A stretch of DNA of 56,216 nucleotides from positions 1-56,216 of IMG/VR virus record IMGVR_UViG_3300023174_002623, one strand, 5' to 3'. Below, one piece after another: positions 17,377-25,385 of the stretch (position 1 is the first letter of the stretch; each line of letters opens with the position of its first letter). A model generated the notes under the pieces. It was not told where the DNA came from, did not search any database, and saw only the letters and a list, made by a program, of their open reading frames with translations. Source of the stretch: a virus. The position numbers and the translations under genes are program-made.

Positions 17377-17383
17377 TAAGTAT

Positions 17384-17779
17384 ATGAATCCATTAATTAG
17401 TCCAAAAACTGGTAAACCTATTGTAGGAAATGTACGTCGTCAGGTCATTGAAAAGAAATATAACTGGGGACTATACGTTTATAAGAAGTCAGATGGAAAA
17501 TGGTTTACAGACGGAGATGGCAACGTTTTAAACATTGAGTCTACTCGTGGAGATATTTTGCAGATAACAAAACTTAAGAATGCAGCAAAGTATTATGGTG
17601 ATGATGGTGAGGGAGAGGCAGTATTTGTCCCTGGACTCACAAGAATTAGTGAAGAAGAGCATTCAGAGCAACTAGATAGAATGAAGCAAGGTCTTATTCC
17701 GTCAATGAATGATTTAGGTGCTTGGAAAGCAGCACAAGATACAGTTAACAAGCATGGAAGAGATGCGTACGAAGCATGA
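17384..17779 (+). CDS. Conserved small protein upstream of portal
   Basis: 131 residues, start lying 7 nt after an extended -10 (predicted leaderless). The N-terminus is basic (VGNVRRQVIEKKYNWGLYVY), followed by a DGKWFTDGDGNVLNIES beta segment and a charged helical C-terminal half. The stop overlaps the portal start (ATGA), implying coupled translation. No catalytic motif is seen. From its position it may help portal or head assembly, but that is inference; I do not recognise the family. Confidence 0.6.
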   Translation: MNPLISPKTGKPIVGNVRRQVIEKKYNWGLYVYKKSDGKWFTDGDGNVLNIESTRGDILQITKLKNAAKYYGDDGEGEAVFVPGLTRISEEEHSEQLDRMKQGLIPSMNDLGAWKAAQDTVNKHGRDAYEA

Positions 17780-19401
17780 GCGAAGATTACGATTACATTC
17801 AAGCAAGTATTAGGACTCAAGAAGAGACTGAAAATCTTTTTAAATCACAAGATCCATTTGGCAAAGACTGGACAGTATTAAAAGATTATGTTGGCATTGA
17901 CCAAAACTTTAAGCGCAGAACCACAAGAACAGTTTCTAAGGCAACTTATGCATACAATGCAGTTGAGCCTTCAACACAGTATCTAAACTCTGCAAACGCT
18001 GTTCCATCTGGAGAAGGTGCAGAATCAAAGCAGATTAATCCTGGAACGGTATACAGAAATGGATACGGTCTATTTGATGTAATTACACCACCATACAATA
18101 TGTATGAATTGGCAAGTTATTATGATACATCTTTTGCAAACCATGCTGCAATTGATGCTAAGGTAGAAAATGTAGTTGGTCTTGGATACCGTTTTGATAT
18201 TACAGATAGAACAATGCTTCGTTTTGAAACTAACGATGATCAGGGTGCAGTAGAACGTGCACGTCGCAGAATTGAAAGAATGAAACTTGAGATGCGTGAA
18301 TGGCTGGAATCATTAAATGATGATGACTCATTTACAACATCTATGGAAAAGGTTTATACAGATCTACAGGCAACTGGAAATGGATTCTTAGAAGTTGGCA
18401 GAACCGTAACTGGAGAGATTGGCTATATTGGACATATCCCATCTACAACTGTTCGTGTAAGAAGATTGCGTGATGGCTTTGTTCAGATCATTGGACAAAA
18501 GGTTGTTTACTTCCGAAACTTTGGTGCAACCAATGCAAACCCAATGACAACAGATACCCGTCCAAATGAGATTATTCATATCAAGGAATATTCACCACTA
18601 AACACATACTATGGAATTCCTGATATTATTTCAGCGGTATCATCATTAATTGGTGATTCACTTGCTGCTCAGTATAATATTGATTACTTCCAAAACAAGG
18701 GAGCCCCAAGATATATTATTACAGTCAAGGGCGCAAAACTATCTGCAGACGCAGAAGATAAGATGTTTAGATTCCTTCAGAGCGGTCTAAAGGGTCAAAA
18801 CCATAGAACCCTATACATCCCACTTCCTGGCGATACAGATAATAATAAGGTTGAGTTTAAAATGGAGCCTGTTGAAACCGCAATTCAAGAAGCCTCATTT
18901 GAAAGATATAGAAAACAAAATCGTGATGATATTTTAGTAGCACATCAGGTGCCTATTTCAAAACTAGGTGGATCAGATTCAGGTGCAATTGCTGCTGCAA
19001 TGTCACAGGATAGAACATTTAAAGAGCAGGTTGCTCGTCCAGCACAGGCACAACTTGAAAAGGTAATCAATAAGATTATTAAAGAAAAAACAGATATCCT
19101 TACACTTAAGTTTAATGAACTTACACTTACAGATGAAATTGCACAGTCACAAATTATTGAGAGATATGTTAAGACACAGGTCATTACTCCAGATGAGGCA
19201 CGTGAGTTAATTGATATGCCACCAAGACCAGATGGTGAAGGTAATGCTCCATTCTCAATGACACCAAGACAAGCAACAGATGCAAGAGCAAATCTTGCTG
19301 GCAATCGTCAGCGGGATGCTGAAAGAGCAAATAACTCTTCAGACTCTCCAGCATCACTTGAAGGTAGAAGTCCACAAGGAGAAGGAAGATCATCTCAATA
19401 A
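17776..19401 (+). CDS. Portal protein
   Basis: 541 residues; the portal forms the dodecameric ring at the capsid vertex through which DNA is packaged and ejected. Features typical of the PBSX/HK97-like portal group are visible: an N-terminal region with HAAIDAKVENVVGLGYRFDI, GNGFLEVGRTVTGEIGYIGH, PNEIIHIKEYSPLNTYYGIP, then GDSLAAQYNIDYFQNKGAP and the helical stem region VPISKLGGSDSGAIAAAMSQ. The tail (from about 480) is polar and probably disordered. ATGA overlap with the previous gene sets the start. It is followed by protease-scaffold and capsid genes, the usual head order, but the terminase is not adjacent: it lies at the far right of the window. Confidence 0.9.
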   Translation: MSEDYDYIQASIRTQEETENLFKSQDPFGKDWTVLKDYVGIDQNFKRRTTRTVSKATYAYNAVEPSTQYLNSANAVPSGEGAESKQINPGTVYRNGYGLFDVITPPYNMYELASYYDTSFANHAAIDAKVENVVGLGYRFDITDRTMLRFETNDDQGAVERARRRIERMKLEMREWLESLNDDDSFTTSMEKVYTDLQATGNGFLEVGRTVTGEIGYIGHIPSTTVRVRRLRDGFVQIIGQKVVYFRNFGATNANPMTTDTRPNEIIHIKEYSPLNTYYGIPDIISAVSSLIGDSLAAQYNIDYFQNKGAPRYIITVKGAKLSADAEDKMFRFLQSGLKGQNHRTLYIPLPGDTDNNKVEFKMEPVETAIQEASFERYRKQNRDDILVAHQVPISKLGGSDSGAIAAAMSQDRTFKEQVARPAQAQLEKVINKIIKEKTDILTLKFNELTLTDEIAQSQIIERYVKTQVITPDEARELIDMPPRPDGEGNAPFSMTPRQATDARANLAGNRQRDAERANNSSDSPASLEGRSPQGEGRSSQ

Positions 19402-19423
19402 TTGAGAAAACCGTAAAAAGGTT

Positions 19424-19432
19424 TGATATAAT
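19424..19432 (+). promoter_or_regulatory. Extended -10 promoter, leaderless type
   Basis: TGA-TATAAT ends 9 nt before ATG 19442 and no Shine-Dalgarno is present. TTGAGA lies 19 nt upstream of the -10 as a weak -35. It would drive protease-scaffold and capsid. Confidence 0.6.
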
Positions 19433-19441
19433 AATACTGCC

Positions 19442-20770
19442 ATGATTATAAATAAAGCACACTGGATTACTGAAGGCGACAGCGTTCGTTTTTCTATGCC
19501 AATTGGCAAGGTAGACCAGGAGCGTAGAATTGTATCAGGTTTTGCAACATTAGATAATATTGACAAGCAAAATGATATTGTTACAACAGAGGCAAGCCTA
19601 GAAGCATTTAGAAAGTTTCGTGGGAATCTTCGTGAAATGCACCAGCCAAGTGCTGTTGGTAAGATCGTTTCATTTAAAGAAGATCGATATTTTGAGCCTC
19701 AATCAAAGAAGTTTTATAGCGGAGTGTATGTTTCTGCATATGTTTCAAGAGGGGCACAGGACACTTGGGAAAAGGTTCTTGACGGCACCCTAACTGGTTT
19801 TTCAATTGGTGGAAACATCACAAAGTCAGATGATACATTTGATGAAAAACTTGACAAATCAGTGCGTATAATTAAAGAGTATGAATTGTTTGAATTATCA
19901 CTTGTTGATAATCCAGCAAATCAATTTGCTAATGTTATCTCTATTGAAAAAGTAGACGGTAAGAATACAGTTAGCGGATACCTTTCAAAGACAGAAGTTA
20001 GAAATGTATTCTGGGATTCAGAAAATGATATTGTTTTAATGTCAGAAGATGATTCAGCAGATAGCCCAACTTCTGGAAAGCCTATGAAAAATATTGGTTT
20101 TGTTGAAAAATCAGATTCAGAAGACACAGAAAAAATAAAGTTCTTAGTTGATAGTGCAAAAGGCATTAGAACAATTAAGATGACAGAGGAGGAAAATCCT
20201 ATGACAGAAGAAACAACAATCGTTGAAGCACAGGGTGCAGAGACAGTAGAGTTGGTTGAAAATGTTGAGGTTGCTCCAGAGGCTGCAGCAGTTGCTGTAG
20301 AAGAGGCTCCAGCAGAAGTTCCTGCAGAGGATACACCTGCTACAGAGCCAGCAGCAGAAGCAGCACCAGAGGCTGAAGAAGCACCTGTTGTTGAAGAAGC
20401 AAATGATTCAGTTGATGCTGTTGTTAATGCAACAGAGGAAGTTGCTAAGGCAGTTTCTTCAATCAATGAAAATCTAACTAATGCCTTGAGCAATCTTGCA
20501 GAAACAGTAAAGTCTATGCAGACAACTGTTGAAGCAATTACGAAGTCCCTTGAAGCCGTTACAGGTGAAGTTAAAACTGTATCAAATGAGGTAAAAGAAG
20601 TCAAGGGTTCTTTTAATGAGTTTGGAAAGCGAGTAGATATGGTCGAAAAAGACACCGCTTTCCGCAAGTCTGGCGATCTAGGCGAGATCGTGCAGGAGTT
20701 TTCAGAAATGAAGACTCAGAAATCCCTATGGGGCGGTCGTTTCCTCAAAACAGCCGACTTATTCCAATAA
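19442..20770 (+). CDS. Prohead protease fused to scaffold
   Basis: 442 residues. The N-terminal 180 residues fit the XkdF/U35-like prohead serine protease family: SGFATLDNIDKQNDIVTTEA, REMHQPSAVGK with His67, TGFSIGG with Ser121 as likely nucleophile, and ELSLVDNPAN. From about residue 250 the protein changes to an acidic Ala/Glu/Pro-rich stretch, then a helical coiled-coil region (residues about 340-420) expected of scaffolds. A second strong ribosome site inside the gene allows separate production of the scaffold part. The start has no Shine-Dalgarno and lies 9 nt after an extended -10, predicting low, leaderless expression of the full-length protease form. It precedes the capsid gene by 26 nt. 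Confidence 0.85.
   Translation: MIINKAHWITEGDSVRFSMPIGKVDQERRIVSGFATLDNIDKQNDIVTTEASLEAFRKFRGNLREMHQPSAVGKIVSFKEDRYFEPQSKKFYSGVYVSAYVSRGAQDTWEKVLDGTLTGFSIGGNITKSDDTFDEKLDKSVRIIKEYELFELSLVDNPANQFANVISIEKVDGKNTVSGYLSKTEVRNVFWDSENDIVLMSEDDSADSPTSGKPMKNIGFVEKSDSEDTEKIKFLVDSAKGIRTIKMTEEENPMTEETTIVEAQGAETVELVENVEVAPEAAAVAVEEAPAEVPAEDTPATEPAAEAAPEAEEAPVVEEANDSVDAVVNATEEVAKAVSSINENLTNALSNLAETVKSMQTTVEAITKSLEAVTGEVKTVSNEVKEVKGSFNEFGKRVDMVEKDTAFRKSGDLGEIVQEFSEMKTQKSLWGGRFLKTADLFQ
20201..20770 (+). CDS. Nested in-frame scaffolding protein
   Basis: ATG 20201 is codon 254 of the protease gene, in the same frame. It is preceded by AGAGGAGG (20185-20192), 8 nt upstream, a near-ideal Shine-Dalgarno far better than anything at the protease start. 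The product would be 189 residues: an acidic Ala/Glu/Pro-rich N-terminal half and a coiled-coil C-terminal half (ENLTNALSNLAETVKSMQ, then VKTVSNEVKEVKGSF). This is the lambda C/Nu3 design, where an independent scaffold is made in excess from inside the protease gene. The start boundary coincides with the end of the protease domain. Separate expression is inferred from the ribosome site. Confidence 0.65.
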   Translation: MTEETTIVEAQGAETVELVENVEVAPEAAAVAVEEAPAEVPAEDTPATEPAAEAAPEAEEAPVVEEANDSVDAVVNATEEVAKAVSSINENLTNALSNLAETVKSMQTTVEAITKSLEAVTGEVKTVSNEVKEVKGSFNEFGKRVDMVEKDTAFRKSGDLGEIVQEFSEMKTQKSLWGGRFLKTADLFQ

Positions 20771-20796
20771 GTACTATTCACTAGGAGGTGAACAAT

Positions 20797-21936
20797 ATGT
20801 CGGAACAAGAAATCGTAAAGAACTATCCAGGTTCTCCAACCGTAAGCCACCAACACGCAGGTGATGGTGCTTTCGCATCTGGTGATATTGGTGGTGCAAC
20901 CGCAACTAATCCATCAACATCAGATATCGGAGCAAACCTAGGAAATATTGCAACAGCAAACTTTGGTGTATCCAATGGTCCTAACGCAGTAAATCCAACA
21001 GGCACACCTGGAGGTATACTACTTCCAGAGCAGGCCCGTCGCTTCATCGACTATGTGTGGGATGCAACAGTTCTCGCCAAAGATGGTCGTAGAGTTACAA
21101 TGCGAGCAAACACAATGGAACTTGAAAAAGTTAACGTTGGTGAGCGTGTAATCCGTGCTGCTGCACAAGCAAGCAATGATTACACAAACTCAGGTGCAAC
21201 ATTCACAAAGGTAGAATTAACAACCAAGAAGATTCGTCTTGACTGGGAAGTATCTACAGAAGCACTTGAAGACAATATTGAAGGCGGAGCACTTGAAGAT
21301 CATCTAGTTCGCTTGATGACAAATGCATTTGCTAACGATATTGAAGACCTTGCTATTAATGGTGATGGTTCAACTGGTTCATTCCTTTCAATCATGGAAG
21401 GTTTCGTACACAAGGTAGAGAACGATGGCGATGCTCACGAAGCACTAGTCACCGTTACAGATAACAACTGGACAACTGACGTAATGCAGGATATTATTCT
21501 TGCAATGCCACGTAAGTATCGTGCTATCAAGCAGAACCTAAAGTTCTATGCTGGTACAGATGCATTCCAGGGTATCGTAAAGAATAACGGAACACTTGCT
21601 GATGCAATTGCAGAAGCGTTTGCTCCAAAGCCTGCTGGTACAGAGCGTAACCGCCAGGCATACCTTGATGGACAGGCACAGACATTCGGTGGAGCACGTA
21701 CAACACGTGTTCTTGGAATTGATGTGCAGGAAGTCCCTTACTACCCAGCAGATTATGTCGACTTGACATTCCCTGCTAACCGTATTTGGGGATTCCAGAG
21801 AGATATCACTGTAAACCGTGAATACAAGCCAAAGAAGGATACAATTGAATACACAGTATTCGTCCGCTTTGGTTTGCAATGGGAAGAACTTGATGCGGTT
21901 GCTTATGCAGACGCAGCAGTTGATCCTACTGCATAA
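20797..21936 (+). CDS. Major capsid protein (HK97 fold)
   Basis: 379 residues from ATG 20797, with AGGAGG 8 nt upstream; an in-frame GTG at 20788 overlaps that ribosome site and is rejected. After a flexible Gly/Ala/Asn-rich N-arm (PTVSHQHAGDGAFASGDIGG), the body reads as an HK97-type capsid: ILLPEQARRFIDYVWDATVL, an E-loop-like segment, then IRLDWEVSTEALEDNIEGG, LTFPANRIWGFQRDITVNRE and the C-terminal FVRFGLQWEELDAVAYADAA. It lies directly after protease-scaffold, and a terminator follows 24 nt after its stop. The N-arm is copied in a separate small gene immediately downstream. Whether the N-arm is removed by the protease cannot be read from sequence. Confidence 0.88.
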   Translation: MSEQEIVKNYPGSPTVSHQHAGDGAFASGDIGGATATNPSTSDIGANLGNIATANFGVSNGPNAVNPTGTPGGILLPEQARRFIDYVWDATVLAKDGRRVTMRANTMELEKVNVGERVIRAAAQASNDYTNSGATFTKVELTTKKIRLDWEVSTEALEDNIEGGALEDHLVRLMTNAFANDIEDLAINGDGSTGSFLSIMEGFVHKVENDGDAHEALVTVTDNNWTTDVMQDIILAMPRKYRAIKQNLKFYAGTDAFQGIVKNNGTLADAIAEAFAPKPAGTERNRQAYLDGQAQTFGGARTTRVLGIDVQEVPYYPADYVDLTFPANRIWGFQRDITVNREYKPKKDTIEYTVFVRFGLQWEELDAVAYADAAVDPTA

Positions 21937-21960
21937 TAGTTTATAAAAACTAAACGATAG

Positions 21961-21984
21961 GGAGGACAGGTCAAACTGTCCTCC
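21961..21984 (+). terminator. Intrinsic terminator after the capsid gene
   Basis: GGAGGACAG pairs perfectly with CTGTCCTCC around a 6-nt loop, followed by TTTATC. It should separate capsid mRNA from downstream genes, though the next gene starts only 20 nt later. Confidence 0.8.
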
Positions 21985-22004
21985 TTTATCAATTAAGGGA
22001 GATC

Positions 22005-22229
22005 ATGTCTTATCCAGGAAATCCAACAGTTTCGCATCAACACGATGGGGATGGTGCTATTGCAGTTGGCGGTGTAGGTGGGGCAATAATAATGGGTCCT
22101 AATGGAATGATTACACAAAACAATGTTTTAGGAAATATACCAACACCAATATTTGGTGATAACATAACAATTTCTGGAACACCAAGCGGTGTTAGAAGAC
22201 CACAAACATTAAGAGGCAGTAGGAGATAA
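22005..22229 (+). CDS. Small protein copying the capsid N-terminal arm
   Basis: 74 residues, ATG with AGGGAG just upstream. Residues 3-24 (YPGNPTVSHQHDGDGAIAVG and onward) align with capsid residues 10-31 (YPGSPTVSHQHAGDGAFASG), and later LGNI-P-FG and GTP-G segments match as well. The two DNA stretches differ at many synonymous positions, so the duplication is not recent and the protein sequence has been kept. It has no capsid fold and ends with a basic tail (RRPQTLRGSRR). It lies directly after the capsid terminator. It may join the prohead or bind the same partner as the capsid arm, as a cement, plug or protease substrate. The function is unknown. Confidence 0.7.
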   Translation: MSYPGNPTVSHQHDGDGAIAVGGVGGAIIMGPNGMITQNNVLGNIPTPIFGDNITISGTPSGVRRPQTLRGSRR

Positions 22230-22237
22230 CTTATCTC

Positions 22238-22246
22238 TGATATAAT
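22238..22246 (+). promoter_or_regulatory. Extended -10 promoter
   Basis: TGA-TATAAT begins 9 nt after the preceding stop. GGAGG at 22253-22257 then serves ATG 22263, so a short leader with a ribosome site is expected for the connector operon. Confidence 0.55.
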
Positions 22247-22262
22247 AGCAGTGGAGGATATC

Positions 22263-22619
22263 ATGATAACAACAGCAGAAGCAGTAGAAAAATTTACAAA
22301 AAAGACAGTACCACAATTAAAAGCCTATGCAAAAAAGAATAATATTGATTTATATGGAACAAGCACAAAAGAAGAAATGCTAGAGGCAATACTGCCTTTT
22401 GTACCAAGAGAAGATCCACAAGAAGTAAAAACAGTATCAGAGAATCCAACAGAAAAAATGGCTCTATATTCAGAGCGTAATCTTCATTGGAACGGTGTGG
22501 GTGCCCTTGAAAAAGGATATAATATTGTCACAAAGGAGGAATCCGTTAAATGGCTAACTCATAAGGCAGTGCGTGAAGCATCACCTAAAGAAGTAGCCAA
22601 ACATTACGGTAAGATTTAA
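22263..22619 (+). CDS. SAP/HeH-domain head-tail region protein
   Basis: 118 residues from ATG 22263, with GGAGG 5 nt upstream; an in-frame GTG at 22251 would include the ribosome site and is rejected. Residues 10-45 (KKTVPQLKAYAKKNNIDLYG) form a SAP/HeH-like helix-extended loop-helix, a fold that can bind DNA or proteins. The C-terminal half (ALYSERNLHWNGVGALEKGY, then KEESVKWLTHKAVREASPKE) is a pattern I associate with small proteins next to capsid genes in actinophages. It overlaps the next gene by TAATG. Likely a head-completion or connector accessory protein. Confidence 0.65.
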   Translation: MITTAEAVEKFTKKTVPQLKAYAKKNNIDLYGTSTKEEMLEAILPFVPREDPQEVKTVSENPTEKMALYSERNLHWNGVGALEKGYNIVTKEESVKWLTHKAVREASPKEVAKHYGKI

Positions 22620-23605
22620 TGCAGATCCTACGTTTACCACCATACCCTTTGACCATCTCTTACGATGTTCCTTTGCCAAACACTGATTATGTTCTTGTTA
22701 TTAATCAAGGATCAAGAGATGTAAATGATGTTACAGAAAACATTGTTTCTACTGCTGGTGCAAAACTTGAGTATACACTTCCAGATCAATTTAACTCCTA
22801 TGATGAATCATACTATTTGGCTATTTATGAAGATATAGATGGACTTCCAGGAGACATTGTAGTTGAAGATAATTTAGATATAACACGCCCATATTCAAAT
22901 CCAATAAAACTGGCAAGTGAAAATGGCAATGGAACTGCAAGTGAAATAAGTGAATATATAAAATATGAGGCATTGGCAAGAGTAATAATTGATTCAATTG
23001 TTCCTGGAGGTTTTTATTATGAACGCTCTTGGTATGAAGTAAATGGAAATGGAACAGACTATCTTGCAATCTGGGATAGAGTTTACAAAATTTTAAAGGC
23101 TTATGAAAATAATGAACTTGTCTGGGATTCAACACAAGATCCTCAAGCATTGTATGAGTGGAATTATTTATTAACAAAAGATAAAACAGCAATTGTTAAA
23201 GAATGGAATCAGCAAATGACTGATTCATATGTCAGAGCAGTTGGAACTCCTAAAGGAGTACCTCTTGGAGAGTCAGACTCCTTATATCTTTATGATACAG
23301 AAGATAGTCCAGTTACATTAGCAGTTATTGCTGGTGTAACATTCCCAGTAACATTTAACTATTTATTCTCATTAGAAACAGGGTATAAAGTAGTTCCTTA
23401 TGATATATATGATGCAACAAACATGTTAATTGATGATATCAAGTGTGGAAGAATGGAATATCATAAGAGATATATTCTTGATTATTCTACAGATCAATAT
23501 AAGATTAAGATTGATAAGTCAGCACTTGATGGCACAGGAAATATCTTAGTTGATAAAATACTAGAAAAATATATAACAAATATTGGCACTCCTGGAGTTT
23601 TGTAA
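22619..23605 (+). CDS. Putative head-tail connector/adaptor protein
   Basis: 328 residues, coupled by TAATG on both sides. The first 100 residues look like a beta domain (YVLVINQGSRDVNDVTENIV, YYLAIYEDIDGLPGDIVVED). The middle and C-terminal parts are mixed helical with many Trp and Tyr (YERSWYEVNGNGTDYLAIWD). No motif identifies a family with certainty. Position after the capsid and before neck and tail-terminator genes is that of an adaptor attached to the portal, although the size is larger than the usual 100-200 residues, suggesting an added domain. Confidence 0.5.
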   Translation: MQILRLPPYPLTISYDVPLPNTDYVLVINQGSRDVNDVTENIVSTAGAKLEYTLPDQFNSYDESYYLAIYEDIDGLPGDIVVEDNLDITRPYSNPIKLASENGNGTASEISEYIKYEALARVIIDSIVPGGFYYERSWYEVNGNGTDYLAIWDRVYKILKAYENNELVWDSTQDPQALYEWNYLLTKDKTAIVKEWNQQMTDSYVRAVGTPKGVPLGESDSLYLYDTEDSPVTLAVIAGVTFPVTFNYLFSLETGYKVVPYDIYDATNMLIDDIKCGRMEYHKRYILDYSTDQYKIKIDKSALDGTGNILVDKILEKYITNIGTPGVL

Positions 23606-24054
23606 TGGTAGATTGCGAAACAACAGATTTTATCTACCCAATGAAGGCAGATATTTACTATCCAATAATTACTCAAAATAATTATGGACAAGCAAATAAA
23701 GAATGGGTTTTTGACAGAACTATTGTTTGCAATGCAACAACAGTTGGTGGCGCTGGAGATGTTGAACTAAAGCCAGACGTATTCCTTCAGTATGATGGAA
23801 AACTTGTTGCAAGATCAAAATCAGACATAAGAGTTTCTTCTAATATGTCAGATAATGCTATTAGCAATATTCTTGTTACAAATATCCGTAGTGCATCAAA
23901 TACTATGATTTATAGAGAAACCGCTGGACCAAGAAGCGGTAGAGGAACAATCTATGAAGTTGGAACTGTAGAGCCTTTTGTTGGACCATTTGGAGAAATA
24001 GAATATTATAAAATGCTCTGGCGTAGAACAGAGAATCAGACAGTTGGTGACTAA
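23605..24054 (+). CDS. Putative head closure (neck) protein
   Basis: 149 residues, TAATG overlaps at both ends. The chain is predicted beta-rich: MKADIYYPIITQNNYGQANK, then LVARSKSDIRVSSN and the C-terminal GPFGEIEYYKMLWRRTEN. Size and place in the order (connector, this protein, gp10-like protein, tail terminator) match head closure or stopper proteins that seal the portal after packaging. No sequence motif is decisive. Confidence 0.55.
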   Translation: MVDCETTDFIYPMKADIYYPIITQNNYGQANKEWVFDRTIVCNATTVGGAGDVELKPDVFLQYDGKLVARSKSDIRVSSNMSDNAISNILVTNIRSASNTMIYRETAGPRSGRGTIYEVGTVEPFVGPFGEIEYYKMLWRRTENQTVGD

Positions 24055-24731
24055 TGCTAGTAAGAATAGATACAAAGGCATTTGAGAAACAATTAACAAA
24101 TATTGCAAACTATTCTTTTGGTTTTCTTGATGGCATTAATCGTGGTAAAAAAGAATTTTTAAATAATCTTGGTAAAGGTGTTATATTTGCTCTAGGTCAA
24201 TATATTGATTCCGAAGCAAGAGCAAATAGTAGCAGTTTGCACCATGTATATGAATGGTATAAGACTGGTAGCCCAACTTCAAGACTGTTTAATTTAAACT
24301 ATACTGTTAGCAATCTTGGCTTATCAATTAATTCAACATTTAAACAATCAAGCACAATGAAAGAAGATATGACAGTTCCATTTTACAACAAAGCAAAGAT
24401 TATGGAAGATGGTATTCCAGTAGTTATTAAACCAAAAGGAAATGGCGCACTAAAGTTTAAAGAAGGCGGACAAGAAATTTTTGTAAGAAAAGCAGTAACA
24501 GTAAGAAATCCTGGAGGAGAAGAAGTTGAGGGATCTTTTGAAAGAGTCTTTGATGAGTTCATGAGAACATATTTTACACAGGCATTTTTAAAATCAAGTG
24601 GTCTTTTAGCATATCTAAATAAGCCTGTTGCCTACAAAAAGAACTTTTTGGCTGGCTCAAAGATGGGTAAATCAAAGGGTGTAGATACTGGATATAAGTG
24701 GATAATTAATGCAAAGGTTGAGGTAGAATAG
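24054..24731 (+). CDS. HK97 gp10-like neck/tail-completion protein
   Basis: 225 residues, start in a TAATG overlap. It begins with a helical, Lys-rich stretch (TKAFEKQLTNIANYSF, then GKKEFLNNLGKGVIFALGQY), followed by SSSLHHVYEWYKTGSPTSRL. The FERVFDEFMRTYFTQAFL helix comes late, and the C-terminus is basic. The general plan resembles HK97 gp10-like proteins at the head-tail joint. A TAGAAT 6 nt before the following ATG could be a weak promoter for the next gene. Assignment rests mainly on order and general look. Confidence 0.6.
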   Translation: MLVRIDTKAFEKQLTNIANYSFGFLDGINRGKKEFLNNLGKGVIFALGQYIDSEARANSSSLHHVYEWYKTGSPTSRLFNLNYTVSNLGLSINSTFKQSSTMKEDMTVPFYNKAKIMEDGIPVVIKPKGNGALKFKEGGQEIFVRKAVTVRNPGGEEVEGSFERVFDEFMRTYFTQAFLKSSGLLAYLNKPVAYKKNFLAGSKMGKSKGVDTGYKWIINAKVEVE

Positions 24732-24735
24732 TACT

Positions 24736-25308
24736 ATGGCATATGATATTAAATTAACAGCATTTCCACCAACTTTTGTTAATCAATATGTTGTTGAGCA
24801 ATTAAAACTGTTTGGTATTTTGAGCGGGTTTGAACAAATGACCCCAGTATTTCCAACAAGCCCAACAAATATAGAAGATGTGTTCAAGAACTATATCGGG
24901 GCCCCTGGAGTCTCAGATCCACTTCTTATTCAATATGAAAGATTAATTAGATTTAGGCCAAGCCCATTTTATAGAAATAAAAGAGAGCAATTAGTTTATT
25001 ACTTATACTGCACAGATTTATCAAAGATTAATGATTCCCATAGAATTATTACAGATGCCCTTGACCGTGAGGATTCTGCTGGACAAGACATAAACGCCTA
25101 CTGTGCTTCCGTTGCTACAGACGCACTTCCATTTAATACATTCTTTCATAATGTCAGGGTATATCAGGCAGATGAAACAAGAGACATCCTAGAACTTGCC
25201 TCAGCCAGAACGGTATATGCAAATAAACTTATTATTGAATACGACTATCATACTAAAGATATCATAGTTACAGGTCCAGACGGACTTACCAAACAAATAT
25301 ATGATTAA
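24736..25308 (+). CDS. Putative tail terminator protein
   Basis: 190 residues. It lies between the gp10-like gene and the tail tube gene, the usual tail-terminator slot. The sequence shows IQYERLIRFRPSPFYRNKRE, then QLVYYLYCTDLSKIN and TRDILELASARTVYANKLII, an alpha/beta layout compatible with the hexameric ring proteins that cap the tail tube. It is somewhat longer than lambda gpU (131). No Shine-Dalgarno is found; the ATG lies 6 nt after a TAGAAT inside the end of the preceding gene. A 77-bp gap follows, holding the tail tube promoter. Confidence 0.55.
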   Translation: MAYDIKLTAFPPTFVNQYVVEQLKLFGILSGFEQMTPVFPTSPTNIEDVFKNYIGAPGVSDPLLIQYERLIRFRPSPFYRNKREQLVYYLYCTDLSKINDSHRIITDALDREDSAGQDINAYCASVATDALPFNTFFHNVRVYQADETRDILELASARTVYANKLIIEYDYHTKDIIVTGPDGLTKQIYD

Positions 25309-25314
25309 AAATGC

Positions 25315-25323
25315 TGTTATACT
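25315..25323 (+). promoter_or_regulatory. Extended -10 promoter of the tail tube gene
   Basis: TGT-TATACT lies 62 nt before ATG 25386, predicting a leader of about 55 nt. AGAGGTGA (25372-25379) is the ribosome site. A weak 5-bp hairpin (TGTTT/AAACA) lies at the predicted start. Confidence 0.5.
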
Positions 25324-25385
25324 TGTTTTGAGGAAACACCCCAACAACTTAATATAGATTCTATTGAAAGTAGAGGTGAAAAAAT

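Noticed and set aside
19921-20667. 248-codon frame on the - strand in the protease-scaffold gene
   Set aside because: Ser/Ala/Thr-rich product made by reading the Ala/Glu-rich scaffold codons backwards; no promoter or ribosome site.
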